Shown piece by piece: positions 10,401 through 20,324 of a stretch of 64,000 nucleotides of DNA. This DNA comes from Paraburkholderia sp. BL10I2N1 (lineage in GTDB: Bacteria > Pseudomonadota > Gammaproteobacteria > Burkholderiales > Burkholderiaceae), in contig NZ_SNWA01000001.1 of assembly GCF_004361815.1 (NCBI RefSeq), positions 4,613,918-4,677,917 on the forward strand. Direction: 5' to 3'. The notes under the pieces were generated by a model. That model had not been told where the DNA came from. It made no database searches and was given only the letters and a program-made list of their open reading frames with translations. How positions within the stretch are numbered: the stretch's first letter is position 1; each line of letters begins with the position of its first letter. Position numbers and translations under genes: made by a program.

Positions 10401-11435
10401 TCAAGCGCCTGCAGCGGCAACCTGCGCGCTGCCCCAATCCAGCACGATCTTGCCGACATGCGTACTGCTTTCCATCAGCGCATGCCCTTCGGCCGCCTGC
10501 GCCGCGGGAAACACGCGGTACACGACCGGCTTGACGCGCCCGTCTTCGAGGTGCGGCCACACGCGCTCCTTGAGCTGCGCAGCAATCTTCGCCTTGAACT
10601 CAACGGGACGCGGACGCAGTGTCGACCCCGTCACCGTCAAGCGGCGGCGCAGAACGTCGTTCAGGTTCAGCTCTGCCTTCGCGCCGCCCAAAAGGGCGAT
10701 CAGCACGAGACGGCCGCCATCGGCGAGCGCCTTCAGTTCGCGCGGCACATAACTGCCCGCCACCATGTCCAGAATCACGTCCACGCCACGGTCATTAGTC
10801 AGCGACTTCACCACTTCGACGAAATCTTCCGTCCTGTAGTTGATCGCGCGCTCCGCGCCCAGCTCTTCACACGCACGACACTTGTCATCCGAGCCCGCCG
10901 TCGCAAACACGCGAAAACCCAGCGCATGCGCGATCTGGATCGCCGTCACGCCGATGCCGCTCGAGCCGCCCTGCACGAGCAGGGTTTCGTTCGCGCCGCC
11001 CTCGCCCGCGCCGAGCCGCGCACGATCGAACACATTGCTCCATACGGTGAAGAATGTCTCCGGCAGCGACGCCGCCTCGACATCCGATAGCCCCTTCGGC
11101 ACCGGCAGACATTGCGCAAGGGGAGCCGCGACGTATTCCGCGTAACCGCCACCTGCGAGCAATGCGCACACGCGATCGCCGAGCATCAGACCAAACGGAT
11201 TGTGCTTTTCGTCGATCGAGCCGCCCACAATTTCGCCCGCCACTTCCAGCCCCGGCAGATCCGACGCGCCCGGCGGCGGTGCATACGCACCCTTGCGCTG
11301 AAGTACGTCAGGACGATTGATGCCCGACGCCGCGACCTTGATCAGCACTTCACCGGCTTTCGGTTCAGGCATCGGCCGTTCGGCGAGTTTCAGAACATCC
11401 GGCGCACCAAATTCGGAAATCTCAATCGCTCTCAT
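10401..11435 (-). CDS. NAD(P)H quinone oxidoreductase (zinc-independent MDR family)
   Basis: This medium-chain dehydrogenase/reductase belongs to the zeta-crystallin or PIG3-like quinone oxidoreductase branch, probably an NADPH-dependent reducer of quinones or enones. The 344-residue protein has an N-terminal GroES-like domain (MRAIEISEFG, GINRPDVLQRKGAY) and a Rossmann domain with VQGGSSGIGVTAIQIA near residue 150. It lacks the catalytic zinc ligands of alcohol dehydrogenases. The ATG at 11435 follows a clear GGAGG; a longer frame to 11498 reads into the terminator region of pnp. Its exact substrate cannot be read from sequence. Confidence 0.92.
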   Translation of the reverse strand: MRAIEISEFGAPDVLKLAERPMPEPKAGEVLIKVAASGINRPDVLQRKGAYAPPPGASDLPGLEVAGEIVGGSIDEKHNPFGLMLGDRVCALLAGGGYAEYVAAPLAQCLPVPKGLSDVEAASLPETFFTVWSNVFDRARLGAGEGGANETLLVQGGSSGIGVTAIQIAHALGFRVFATAGSDDKCRACEELGAERAINYRTEDFVEVVKSLTNDRGVDVILDMVAGSYVPRELKALADGGRLVLIALLGGAKAELNLNDVLRRRLTVTGSTLRPRPVEFKAKIAAQLKERVWPHLEDGRVKPVVYRVFPAAQAAEGHALMESSTHVGKIVLDWGSAQVAAAGA

Positions 11436-11516
11436 CTGCGTCACCTCCAAGGTATGGATTGCGCTGCGAACAGCGCGCCGGGAGCGGGCTGTGCGCAATG
11501 CAATCCATCCTCCATG

Positions 11517-11551
11517 AAAAACGGCCGGCGCGCATCCACGCCGCCGGCCGT
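11517..11551 (-). terminator. Rho-independent terminator after pnp
   Basis: A ten-base GC-rich stem (ACGGCCGGCG paired with CGCCGGCCGT) is followed by five Ts on the minus strand, starting 16 bases past the pnp stop. It should end the pnp transcript before the quinone oxidoreductase gene. Confidence 0.88.
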
Positions 11552-11566
11552 CAGACCACTACTGCC

Positions 11567-13711
11567 TTACTGCTGCGGCGTCGGCTCGCCTTGCGGCGCG
11601 CCGGCGGGCGCTTCGTTCAGCAACGCCTTGGCCGACAAACGCACACGCCCCTTTTCGTCCGTCTGGATGACCTTCACCTTCACGTGCTGGCCGTCCTTCA
11701 GATAGTCGTTGATGTCCTTGATACGCTCGTTGGCGATCTCGGAAATGTGCAGCAGACCATCCTTGCCCGGCAGGATGTTGACGATCGCGCCGAAGTCCAG
11801 CAGCTTGAGGACGGTGCCGTCGTACACCTGACCAACTTCGACTTCCATCGTGATGTTTTCGATGCGCTTCTTCGCTTCGGCCATCCCTTCGCTGCTCGTG
11901 CTCGCGATGGTGACGACGCCGTCATCCGAAATGTCAATCGTCGTGCCGGTTTCTTCGGTCAGCGCCCGGATCACAGAGCCACCTTTGCCGATCACGTCGC
12001 GGATCTTTTCCGGATTGATCTTGATGGTGATCATACGCGGCGCGAATTCCGACAGCTCAGTGTTCGCACCCGAAACAGCGGCGGTCATCTTGCCGAGGAT
12101 GTGCATGCGGCCTTCCTTTGCCTGCGCGAGCGCGACCTGCATGATTTCCTTCGTGATGCCCTGGATCTTGATGTCCATCTGCAGCGCGGTTACACCTTGC
12201 TCTGTACCCGCCACCTTGAAGTCCATGTCACCGAGGTGGTCTTCGTCGCCGAGGATGTCGGTCAGCACCGCGAACTTGTTGCCTTCGAGGATCAGGCCCA
12301 TTGCGATGCCGGCGACGTGCGCCTTCATCGGGACGCCAGCGTCCATCAGCGCGAGACAGCCGCCGCACACCGATGCCATCGACGACGAACCATTCGACTC
12401 GGTGATTTCCGAAACGACGCGGATCGAGTAGCCGAATTCTTCGGCACTCGGCAGGCACGCGGCCAGCGCGCGCTTCGCGAGACGACCGTGACCGATTTCG
12501 CGGCGCTTCGGCGAACCGACGCGGCCCGTTTCGCCGGTCGCGAACGGAGGCATGTTGTAGTGGAGCATGAAGCGTTCGCGGTATTCGCCTTCGAGCGCGT
12601 CGATGATCTGCTCGTCGCCCTTCGTGCCGAGCGTCGCCACCACGAGCGCCTGCGTTTCTCCGCGCGTGAAGAGCGCCGAACCGTGCGTACGCGGCAGCAC
12701 GCCCGTACGGATTTCGATCGGACGCACGGTACGCGTGTCACGGCCATCGATACGCGGCTCGCCGTTCAGGATCTGGCTGCGGACGATCTTTGCTTCGATA
12801 TCGAACAGCACGTTACCGACGGTCGCCTTGTCGGCTGCAACGAAGCCCGCAGCGGCCGCGTCCTCTTCCAGCTTCGCCGACGTGGCTGCGTAGATTTCCT
12901 TCAGCTTCGTCGAACGAGCCTGCTTGTCGCGGGTCTGGTAGGCAGCGAGCAGTTGCGGCTCGGCGATTTCCGTGACGCGCGAGATCAGCGCTTCGTTCTT
13001 CGGGGCCGGCTGCCAGTCCCATTCCGGCTTGCCGCCGTCACGAACGAGTTCGTGGATCGCGTCGATCGCGACCTGCATCTGCTCGTGGCCATAGACCACG
13101 GCGCCGAGCATCACGTCTTCCGGCAGTTGGTCCGCTTCCGACTCGACCATCAGTACAGCACGTTCCGTACCGGCGACGATCAGGTCCAGACGCGAATCCT
13201 TCAGCTGTGAACGCGTCGGGTTCAGCACGTATTCGTTGTTGATGTATGCCACACGTGCAGCACCGACCGGGCCGTTGAACGGCAAACCGGAGATGGCGAG
13301 CGCCGCGGACGCACCGATCAGCGCGGGGATGTCGGCAGGGACTTCCGGGTTGATCGACATCACGTGGACGACGACCTGGACTTCGTTGTAAAAGCCTTCA
13401 GGGAACAGCGGGCGCAGCGGACGGTCGATCAGGCGCGAAATCAGCGTTTCGCCTTCCGACGGACGGCCTTCACGACGGAAGAAGCCACCTGGGATCTTGC
13501 CTGCGGAGTAGGTTTTTTCGAGGTAATCGACGGTCAGCGGGAAGAAATCCTGACCCGGCTTCGCCGTCTTCGCACCAACAACGGTAGCCAGCACAACGGT
13601 ATCTTCAACGTCGACGAGCACCGCGCCGCTTGCCTGACGGGCGATTTCGCCCGTTTCGAGGCGAACGTTATGTTGTCCCCATTTGAATTCTTTGACGATC
13701 TTGTTGAACAT
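11567..13711 (-). CDS. pnp: Polyribonucleotide nucleotidyltransferase (PNPase)
   Basis: PNPase degrades RNA 3' to 5' by phosphorolysis as a homotrimer, alone or in the degradosome. The 714-residue product has two RNase PH-like cores, an alpha-helical linker, a KH domain ([20 protein letters not shown] near residue 560) and a C-terminal S1 domain ([19 protein letters not shown]). It ends in a short Pro/Ala-rich tail. The ATG at 13711 ([13 protein letters not shown]) follows AAAAGGAG. It lies downstream of rpsO, a classical pair, though here a terminator lies between them. Confidence 0.98.
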   Translation of the reverse strand: MFNKIVKEFKWGQHNVRLETGEIARQASGAVLVDVEDTVVLATVVGAKTAKPGQDFFPLTVDYLEKTYSAGKIPGGFFRREGRPSEGETLISRLIDRPLRPLFPEGFYNEVQVVVHVMSINPEVPADIPALIGASAALAISGLPFNGPVGAARVAYINNEYVLNPTRSQLKDSRLDLIVAGTERAVLMVESEADQLPEDVMLGAVVYGHEQMQVAIDAIHELVRDGGKPEWDWQPAPKNEALISRVTEIAEPQLLAAYQTRDKQARSTKLKEIYAATSAKLEEDAAAAGFVAADKATVGNVLFDIEAKIVRSQILNGEPRIDGRDTRTVRPIEIRTGVLPRTHGSALFTRGETQALVVATLGTKGDEQIIDALEGEYRERFMLHYNMPPFATGETGRVGSPKRREIGHGRLAKRALAACLPSAEEFGYSIRVVSEITESNGSSSMASVCGGCLALMDAGVPMKAHVAGIAMGLILEGNKFAVLTDILGDEDHLGDMDFKVAGTEQGVTALQMDIKIQGITKEIMQVALAQAKEGRMHILGKMTAAVSGANTELSEFAPRMITIKINPEKIRDVIGKGGSVIRALTEETGTTIDISDDGVVTIASTSSEGMAEAKKRIENITMEVEVGQVYDGTVLKLLDFGAIVNILPGKDGLLHISEIANERIKDINDYLKDGQHVKVKVIQTDEKGRVRLSAKALLNEAPAGAPQGEPTPQQ

Positions 13712-14024
13712 AGTCACTCCTTTTCTCTTCGTTATGCCGCGCGGACGAGAAGCGGCGCGGCAACGCCAGGACCGGTGCCACACGGGAAGAGGAGTGTTAT
13801 GCCATTCCAGAGAACCACGCGAAGCGCGCGCGAACCGCTGGAATGACACAAAGCTCTGCCCTGCGGCCCGGCCTTGTTTCGGTCACCCGCCGCATGATCT
13901 TCCATGCGCGCGGCGAATGACGCTCCGGTGCGCGCCACGTGAAGCGCACCGTTCAAAAACAAAATGCCTGTATCAGTTGACTGACACAGGCATTTTGCTG
14001 AGAGACGACTAACTGCGCGCCCGA
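13712..14024. other. pnp-rpsO intergenic region
   Basis: These 313 bases hold the rpsO terminator (13960-13997) and should hold the pnp promoter. There is also an imperfect hairpin around 13802-13845 with arms CATTCCAG and CTGGAATG in the pnp 5' leader. By analogy with enterobacterial pnp, whose leader hairpin is cut by RNase III for autoregulation, this may be a control element; that is inference. No gene is seen. Confidence 0.5.
13960..13997 (-). terminator. Rho-independent terminator after rpsO
   Basis: The arms CAAAATGCCTGT and ACAGGCATTTTG pair perfectly over 12 bases, and an inner TCAG/CTGA extends the hairpin. On the minus strand it runs into TTTTGTTTTTG. It lies 27 bases past the rpsO stop. 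Confidence 0.9.
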
Positions 14025-14297
14025 TTACTTGCGCAGACCCAGCTTCTCGATCAGTGCGCGGTAACGATCTGCGTCCTTGCCCTTCAGGTAGTCGAGCAGC
14101 TTGCGACGGCGGCTCACCATGCGCAGCAGACCGCGGCGGCTGTGATGATCCTTCGTGTGGGCCTTGAAGTGAACGGTCAGTTCGTTAATGCGGGTCGTAA
14201 GCAGCGCGACCTGCACTTCAGGGGAGCCGGTGTCGTTAGCAGCGCGTGCGAATTGCGCAACGACGTCGGACTTCCTGGTTGTTTCAACTGCGGACAT
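14025..14297 (-). CDS. rpsO: 30S ribosomal protein S15
   Basis: S15 binds 16S rRNA early in 30S assembly. The 90-residue length is exact for the family. The conserved features are the [19 protein letters not shown] helix near residue 25, [16 protein letters not shown], and the C-terminal [20 protein letters not shown]. The ATG at 14297 (MSAVETTRK) is chosen; the frame extends 11 codons further without support. Confidence 0.98.
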   Translation of the reverse strand: MSAVETTRKSDVVAQFARAANDTGSPEVQVALLTTRINELTVHFKAHTKDHHSRRGLLRMVSRRRKLLDYLKGKDADRYRALIEKLGLRK

Positions 14298-14429
14298 GTT
14301 GATTTCCTTTAGTACTAAACAGGCGGTCACGGAAGAAAGGCCGTGCCGTGGGATTACAACGAGGGGCGTATTGTAGCACAGCGCGAACGGGCCGCGAACC
14401 TCCCTTGAATGGACCCGTTACTGAAGCAA

Positions 14430-15701
14430 TCAAGGGCGTTTCATGCGGCAGACCGTCGGCGTCACGGTACCCTCCGGCGGCAGCGCCAGCACGGTGCGGA
14501 ACCCGTAGCCCGAACCCTCGTTATCGAAGCGCACGCCCGGCGTGCCGGCCTTGTCCATCTGCATGACGTAAAGGGGCTGTATCAGCTGGTGATCGTCGGC
14601 GCGCATCCGCGAGGGATGGAAGCCGTTGTCGAACTTCATGCCCTCGAGCGCCTTTGCGACAACGGCTGGCTGCGCGCTCTCCGCGCGATTCATCGCTGCT
14701 GCGAGCATCTCCACCATCAATTCCATGCGCAGAACGGGGTAATCGTCGGCGGCGGACGGGAAACGGGCGCGAAACGCCTTGTACCACGCATCCGACGCCG
14801 CGCCACCAGCGTTCGGATGCCAGTCGGCCACGGCGAGTACCCGGCCGACGCCTGCGTCGCCGAGCGCAGCCGGCGCACCGAGGCTATTGCCGTAGAACGT
14901 GTAGAACTTCGTGTCGAGCGCCTGCTCGCGTGCAGCCTTCACCAGCAGCGTCAGATCGTTGCCCCAGTTGCCGGTCACGACCGCATCCGCCCCGCTCGCG
15001 CGGATCTTTGCGATGTACGGCGCGAAATCCTTCACACGGCCGACCGGATGAAATTCGTCGCCGACCACCGCGATGTCCGGCCGCTTCGAAGCCAGCGCCG
15101 AGCGCGCCAGGGTGCTGATGTCATGCCCGAAGCTGTAATCCTGGTTCAGCAGATAGACCTTTTTCACCGATCTGTCGCGTTGGATGACCTCGGCGAGTGC
15201 GTCCATACGCATGCCGGCGTGCGCATCGAAGCGAAAATGCCAGAAGCTGCAATTCTCGTTGGTCAGTGCAGGATCGTCTGCGGAGTAATTCAGGAACAGT
15301 TCGCGGTTATCGGGCTCGCGCGCGTTCTGTTTTTCGATGGCCGCGAGCAGTGCCGCGGCGACCGCCGAACTGTTGCCCTGGAGGATGTAGCCGATGTGCC
15401 GGTCCGCCGCTGCGCGTAGCTGAATCAAGGCCTCCTCGGCGCTACCTTTGCTATCTAGCACGACGAGTTCCAGCGGATGCGCGCCATCCCCAAGCTTCAC
15501 GCCGCCCGCCGCGTTGACCCGCTCGACGCCGACCCGCAGATTGCGCTCCACTGCCGCGCCCGCGTTGGCGAACGGCCCTGACATACCTTCGATCAGCGCA
15601 AGCTGCACTGGTTCGCCGCCCGCGTACGCTGCCGTGACTGGCGCGGCCATCGACGCCGCCGCCAGCACGGCCACCGCCGCCCGTACCCACAACCCTGCCA
15701 T
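14430..15701 (-). CDS. Branched-chain amino-acid type ABC transporter substrate-binding protein
   Basis: This is a periplasmic type I binding protein of the LivK/Peripla_BP_6 family, which captures amino acids or related small molecules for an ABC importer. The 423-residue product begins with a signal peptide (hydrophobic core near residues 5-24, cleavage likely after AYA). Mature motifs include LIEGMSGPFANAG and GYILQGNSSAV. The ATG at 15701 has GGAG at good spacing. No permease or ATPase gene is adjacent, so it is an orphan here and its ligand is unknown. Confidence 0.88.
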   Translation of the reverse strand: MAGLWVRAAVAVLAAASMAAPVTAAYAGGEPVQLALIEGMSGPFANAGAAVERNLRVGVERVNAAGGVKLGDGAHPLELVVLDSKGSAEEALIQLRAAADRHIGYILQGNSSAVAAALLAAIEKQNAREPDNRELFLNYSADDPALTNENCSFWHFRFDAHAGMRMDALAEVIQRDRSVKKVYLLNQDYSFGHDISTLARSALASKRPDIAVVGDEFHPVGRVKDFAPYIAKIRASGADAVVTGNWGNDLTLLVKAAREQALDTKFYTFYGNSLGAPAALGDAGVGRVLAVADWHPNAGGAASDAWYKAFRARFPSAADDYPVLRMELMVEMLAAAMNRAESAQPAVVAKALEGMKFDNGFHPSRMRADDHQLIQPLYVMQMDKAGTPGVRFDNEGSGYGFRTVLALPPEGTVTPTVCRMKRP

Positions 15702-15859
15702 CGCAGCTCCGGTTGAATCGCTCGAAGCGCGGATCATAGGACGCCCGGGCGTTGCGGAGCAAGCCCAAAGGAGGGAGCAAAGGACGCCGGGCGGCTCCTG
15801 CGCGCAAATCTTTTGCCCCGCCGCATGTCAAAATAGCTAGCAAGCCGTTGGAGGAATTC

Positions 15860-16420
15860 ATGCTTAACCGCCTCTCATCCGGGCTCGCCGCGATTACTGC
15901 GACCGCCCGGCCGCGCGCAGGCCTGCGCGGCGCCGCGCTCGCCTGCCTGGGCGCGCTGGTGCTGGCCGGCTGCGCCCAGCCGTGGCAGCGATTTCAACCG
16001 GGCGAGGACCAGTCCACGATCATCAGCCACCTCGGCGCGCCACGCGAAACCTATGATCTGCCGAATGGCGGCAAGCGCCTGATGTGGCCAACCCAGCCGA
16101 TGGGTGAAACGACCACGGCCGCCGACATCGACGCCTCCGGCAAGATTGTGAACGTCCGCCAGGTGTTGCAGCCAAACGAGTTCTATCGAGCGGAGATCGG
16201 CAAGTGGACACGCGAGGATGTGCTGGTCAACTTCGGCAGGCCGGTGGAAACATCGTACTTTCCGCTGATGAAGCGCGAGGTCTGGACCTACCGGTATCAG
16301 GAAGATAACGTCTGGTATCTGATGTACAGCTTTTACTTCGACAATCAGGGGATCCTGCGGTTGACACAAAAGACGCCCGACCCGCTGCACGATCCGGACC
16401 GCCGCAGCAATTTCTTCTAG
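15860..16420 (+). CDS. Outer-membrane lipoprotein, BamE/SmpA-like
   Basis: The 186-residue product has a charged N-terminus, a hydrophobic stretch and a lipobox LAGC near residue 41, so it should be lipidated and anchored to the outer membrane. The mature part contains two SmpA/BamE-like modules, each with a G-x-P pattern (LGAPRETYDLPNGG and FGRPVETSYFP), and ends in a charged tail. The start ATG at 15860 follows TTGGAGGAATTC. A true BamE is about 110-150 residues, so this is a longer relative and not certainly the BAM component. A terminator follows directly. Confidence 0.8.
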   Translation: MLNRLSSGLAAITATARPRAGLRGAALACLGALVLAGCAQPWQRFQPGEDQSTIISHLGAPRETYDLPNGGKRLMWPTQPMGETTTAADIDASGKIVNVRQVLQPNEFYRAEIGKWTREDVLVNFGRPVETSYFPLMKREVWTYRYQEDNVWYLMYSFYFDNQGILRLTQKTPDPLHDPDRRSNFF

Positions 16421-16442
16421 ACGACGCCGTGTCGCGCCCGAC

Positions 16443-16467
16443 CGCCGCCTCTTCAGGCGGCGTTTTT
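16443..16467 (+). terminator. Rho-independent terminator after the lipoprotein gene
   Basis: CGCCGCCT pairs with AGGCGGCG around a CTTC tetraloop and is followed by TTTTT. It lies 22 bases past the stop codon. Confidence 0.92.
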
Positions 16468-16679
16468 CTGTGCGGTTCGCCTACCGGGGAGCGTTGCTTC
16501 GTGGACGGGCGAACAATTTCTCGACATGAACCCTTCAGCCGGAATTGGCCGGTCGGCCAGGTGCGCACAGCTTCGTCGTCGACTAAAGTTTGAGGGCAGA
16601 GTGCAACGACGCAGCAACCTCCCTGCATTGTTCGATCGCCATTTTTGCCGTTGCCCAACCACCTTCGGAGCCCCTGCCG

Positions 16680-17337
16680 ATGCCCCTTCCCAAAAATATG
16701 CTGCTCGCCAATGCCGCGTGGGCGACGGAAACCAACGCGCGCGATCCGCGCTTCTTCGAAAAGCTTGCGCAAGGTCAGAGCCCGCAGGTGCTGTGGATTG
16801 GCTGCTCGGACAGCCGAGTCCCCGCCGAAACAATCACGCTTTGCGAACCGGGCGATCTCTTCGTCCACCGCAACATCGCGAACCTGTTCCCACCCGACGA
16901 CGACAACTGCGCGAGCGTGCTCGAATATGCAGTGCGCGTTTTGAAGGTAGGCCATGTGATCGTCTGCGGCCACTATGGCTGCGGCGGTGTACGCGCAGCG
17001 CTGCTGCCGGCGGCGGGCAGACCTGCCGCACGTCAATCGCCGGATAGCGCCGCTGTGTGCACTGGCCAGCACGCATCAGGCAGACCTCGACCGCCACGAG
17101 TCGGAGCACGCCCGCGTCAATCGCCTTGCGGAACTGAACGTGCTCGAACAGGTGAGGCGCTTGCGCGACACGTCGATCGTGCGCGACAGCAGCCCGGCGC
17201 CGCTCGTGCATGGCTGGATCTTTTCACTCGACGACGGGCGCATCAAGGTACTGGCGTCCGGCTATCCCGGCGAAGAGCCCGCTACGTCCGACAACACCTC
17301 GGTAGCGCAGCCAGAAACGCTTCGCGGCACAGCCTGA
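16680..17337 (+). pseudogene. can: Beta-class carbonic anhydrase, broken by a +1 frameshift
   Basis: Carbonic anhydrase hydrates CO2 to bicarbonate. The first frame (start ATG 16680) encodes about 110 residues with all zinc and catalytic residues of the beta class: C42, D44 and R46 in CSDSR, and H98 and C101 in GHYGCGG. Near 17010-17025 (GCCGGCGGCGGGCAG) the frame changes by one inserted base. The next frame continues the family C-terminus: [12 protein letters not shown], then [11 protein letters not shown], then [14 protein letters not shown], to the stop at 17337. Homology is continuous across the break, so it is either a sequence error or very recent inactivation. Confidence 0.85.
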
Positions 17338-17497
17338 GTAGCAAAGATTCAATTGCCCAATACCGCGCGATATCAGCAACCGCGAGTACCACCCGGGCCG
17401 TGCCCCCGCCGGAAAAGGGGGGAGCGGCGCGGGAACCAGATTTCCCGGCGCCCGAACGGATCGCATCGGCAAACGCGACACACGCTTCAAATGCACA

Positions 17498-17528
17498 AAA
17501 CCCCGTGCTCTTGTGAAGCACGGGGTTT
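17498..17528 (-). terminator. Rho-independent terminator after leuA
   Basis: AAACCCCGTGCT pairs with AGCACGGGGTTT (12 bases, seven-base loop); on the minus strand it reads into GTTTTG. It lies about 45 bases past the leuA stop. Because the stem is A/T-flanked on both sides it could also serve the converging carbonic anhydrase gene. Confidence 0.88.
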
Positions 17529-17572
17529 CGGTCTGGATCACTCAGGGGCGGGATCAGCGCCCTGCATTGATA

Positions 17573-19117
17573 TCAGGAACGCTGCGGGTTCAGCTTGTCC
17601 GCGTTCGAAAAGAGCTTGTTGAGCGCGGAAATATAGGCCTTCGCGGAAGCCGCGACGATATCAGGATCGGTGCCGACGCCGTTCACGATACGGCCGCTCT
17701 TCGACAGGCGCACCGTTACTTCGCCCTGCGCCTGCGTGCCGGTCGTGATCGCGTTCACCGAGTACAGCAGCAGTTCCGAACCGCTACCTACTTCGGTTTC
17801 GATCGCGTTCAGCGTGGCATCGACCGGGCCGTTACCGCGTGCTTCTCCGGTCACTTCCTTGCCGTCGACCGAAAACACGACCTTCGCGTGCGGCTGCTCG
17901 CCAGTTTCCGAGTGCTGTGACAGCGACACGAACTTGTAATGCTCCCTCTCCTGCGCTTCCGCCGACTCCTCGGTGACGATCGCGATGATGTCCTCGTCGA
18001 AGATTTCGGCCTTGCGGTCGGCCAGTTCCTTGAAGCGCGCGAACGCGGTGTTCAGTTCGCCTTCGCTGTCGAGTGCGATGCCGAGTTCCTGCAGACGCTG
18101 CTTGAACGCATTGCGGCCAGACAGCTTGCCGAGCACGATCTTGTTCGCGCTCCAGCCCACATCTTCGGCGCGCATGATTTCGTAGGTGTCGCGCGCCTTC
18201 AGCACGCCGTCCTGGTGGATGCCTGACGCGTGCGCAAACGCATTCGCGCCGACCACGGCCTTGTTTGGCTGCACGACGAAACCGGTGATCTGCGACACGA
18301 GCTTCGAGGCAGGCACGATCTGCGTCGTGTCGATGCCGAGATCGAGGCCGAAGTAGTCCTTGCGGGTCTTCACAGCCATCACGATTTCTTCGAGCGACGT
18401 ATTGCCCGCGCGCTCACCGAGACCGTTGATCGTGCACTCGACCTGACGCGCGCCACCGATCTTAACGCCCGCCAGGGAGTTCGCCACCGCCATGCCGAGG
18501 TCGTTGTGGCAGTGCACGGAGAACACGGCCTTGTGCGAATTCGGAATGCGCTCACGCAGCGTCTTGACCAGCTGGCCGTACAGTTCCGGCACGCCATAGC
18601 CGACCGTATCGGCGATGTTGATCGTGGTCGCACCTTCGGCGATCACTGCTTCCAGCACGCGGCACAGAAAGTCCATGTCGGAGCGGCTGCCGTCCTCCGG
18701 GGAGAACTCGACGTCGTCAGTGAACTTGCGCGCGAAGCGCACGGCGAGCTTTGCCTGCTCGAACACCTGATCGGGCGTCATGCGCAGCTTCTTTTCCATA
18801 TGCAGCGGCGACGTCGCGATGAATGTATGGATACGGAAGCGCTCAGCGGGCTTCAACGCGTCGGCGGCACGCTGGATATCCTTGTCGTTCGCACGGGCGA
18901 GCGAGCAGATGGTGCTCCCCTTGATCATCGACGCGATCGTATGAATCGAATCGAAGTCGCCGTTCGAACTGGCGGCGAAGCCGGCCTCGATCACGTCCAC
19001 CTTCATCCGTTCGAGCTGCTTCGCGATACGGATTTTTTCTTCCTTCGTCATCGACGCACCGGGCGATTGTTCGCCGTCGCGCAAGGTCGTGTCGAAAATG
19101 ATCAGCTTGTCTGCCAT
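17573..19117 (-). CDS. leuA: 2-isopropylmalate synthase
   Basis: LeuA condenses acetyl-CoA with 2-ketoisovalerate, the first committed step of leucine synthesis. The 514-residue product starts [20 protein letters not shown], containing the catalytic R and D of the HMGL-like TIM barrel. The metal-binding HCHNDLG appears as [17 protein letters not shown] near residue 200. The C-terminal regulatory domain for leucine feedback ([14 protein letters not shown]) is complete. Its neighbours psd, pssA and ilvBNC give the typical Burkholderiales branched-chain amino-acid and phospholipid cluster. Confidence 0.97.
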   Translation of the reverse strand: MADKLIIFDTTLRDGEQSPGASMTKEEKIRIAKQLERMKVDVIEAGFAASSNGDFDSIHTIASMIKGSTICSLARANDKDIQRAADALKPAERFRIHTFIATSPLHMEKKLRMTPDQVFEQAKLAVRFARKFTDDVEFSPEDGSRSDMDFLCRVLEAVIAEGATTINIADTVGYGVPELYGQLVKTLRERIPNSHKAVFSVHCHNDLGMAVANSLAGVKIGGARQVECTINGLGERAGNTSLEEIVMAVKTRKDYFGLDLGIDTTQIVPASKLVSQITGFVVQPNKAVVGANAFAHASGIHQDGVLKARDTYEIMRAEDVGWSANKIVLGKLSGRNAFKQRLQELGIALDSEGELNTAFARFKELADRKAEIFDEDIIAIVTEESAEAQEREHYKFVSLSQHSETGEQPHAKVVFSVDGKEVTGEARGNGPVDATLNAIETEVGSGSELLLYSVNAITTGTQAQGEVTVRLSKSGRIVNGVGTDPDIVAASAKAYISALNKLFSNADKLNPQRS

Positions 19118-19437
19118 GTCAGGTCTCCGGGGGACTCAGTCAAATTGGGGATGATGGAGATGCGAAAACGGAATTCGGGTGTTTGCGCCACCGCTGGCGA
19201 CGCTCAACAACAGACGAGGCAGACGGGAGGCGAAAACGATCAGCGCGGCAGGCGCGCTAGCACTAGTGCACGTAGGGGTGCACCGGCTTGAAGAGACAGG
19301 AGGGGGAACTTGAAAATAACCATGTCAGCGACTATAGCGGCATTCCGGAAAACGTGCAATTAGCGGCAATCCGGTGGCGCAGACGAAAACGGCAACCGGA
19401 GGGCCGCCGTTTTCGCTTACGCAGGGCGCGCGATGCG
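19118..19437. other. pssA-leuA intergenic region
   Basis: These 320 bases contain the pssA terminator at 19384-19415 and then the presumed leuA promoter and leader. I searched the leader for a short Leu-rich peptide that would suggest attenuation and saw no convincing one. No gene is seen. Confidence 0.5.
19384..19415 (-). terminator. Terminator-like hairpin after pssA
   Basis: CGAAAACGGC pairs with GCCGTTTTCG over ten bases around a 12-base loop. The T run is inside the 3' arm and not after it, so it is a less classical terminator. It lies 23 bases past the pssA stop. Confidence 0.65.
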
Positions 19438-20304
19438 TCAGTGGTCACGCTGCGACGAGCGGGCTGGATTGCCCCTGCCCCGCATTGCCTGATAGCCCCA
19501 GAACACGTAGCCCGACAGGCCATACAGCACAAACAGGCCAAACAGCATCAACGGCGGGTCGGACGACACCAGCACAAACGCGACCACCACCAGCAGAATG
19601 GCCGCGAACGGCACGCGATGCCGCACGTCGAGCGCCTTACCGCTGTAAAACGGCGCGTTCGAGACCATCGTCACGCCCGCATAGATCGTCAGCACGAACG
19701 CGACCCACGGCAGCCAGACGAGTTTGAGCGGCACGCGATTGTCGGTGGCGAGCCACACGAAACCGGCGATCAGCGCGGCCGCCGCCGGGCTCGGCATGCC
19801 CTGGAAAAAGCGCTTGTCGACGACACCGATGTTCGTATTGAAGCGCGCGAGCCGCAGCGCCGCGCCCGAGCAGTAGACGAACGCCGCGAGCCAGCCCCAG
19901 CGCCCAAGGTCCTTCAGAATCCACTCGTACATGACGAGCGCCGGCGCGACGCCGAACGACACCATGTCTGACAGGCTGTCGAACTGCTCGCCGAACGCGC
20001 TCTGCGTATGGGTCATTCGCGCAACGCGGCCGTCCATGCCGTCTAGCACCATCGCCACGAAGATCGCGATCGCCGCCACTTCGAAGCGCACGTTCATCGC
20101 CTGCACGACGGCGAAGAAACCGCAGAAGAGCGCTGCGGTGGTGAAGGCATTCGGCAGCAGGTAAATGCCGCGCTTTCTTAGAAACTGCTGACGCGCGGCA
20201 CGGCGGCTGTCGACCACCGCCGGCTCCTGCACCGGCTTGTTGCGGCGGAACGGCCGCGGCTGCGGGCCGGCGCTACGGGGTCGACGCGGTTTGAATGCGG
20301 CCAT
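19438..20304 (-). CDS. pssA: CDP-diacylglycerol--serine O-phosphatidyltransferase
   Basis: PssA makes phosphatidylserine, which Psd then decarboxylates to phosphatidylethanolamine. The 288-residue integral membrane protein has the CDP-alcohol phosphatidyltransferase motif near residue 88: DGMDGRVARM, then FGEQFDSLSD, with all the metal-binding Asp residues. About eight hydrophobic segments follow. The first 40 residues are basic and cytoplasmic. It lies 20 bases after psd in the same operon, so the two consecutive enzymes are made together. Confidence 0.96.
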   Translation of the reverse strand: MAAFKPRRPRSAGPQPRPFRRNKPVQEPAVVDSRRAARQQFLRKRGIYLLPNAFTTAALFCGFFAVVQAMNVRFEVAAIAIFVAMVLDGMDGRVARMTHTQSAFGEQFDSLSDMVSFGVAPALVMYEWILKDLGRWGWLAAFVYCSGAALRLARFNTNIGVVDKRFFQGMPSPAAAALIAGFVWLATDNRVPLKLVWLPWVAFVLTIYAGVTMVSNAPFYSGKALDVRHRVPFAAILLVVVAFVLVSSDPPLMLFGLFVLYGLSGYVFWGYQAMRGRGNPARSSQRDH

Positions 20305-20324
20305 CGAAACCTCCTTGTGCCGCT

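Noticed and set aside
11459..13210. 583-codon plus-strand frame opposite pnp
   Set aside because: The minus strand encodes a full PNPase; the antisense frame has shadow composition and no ribosome site.
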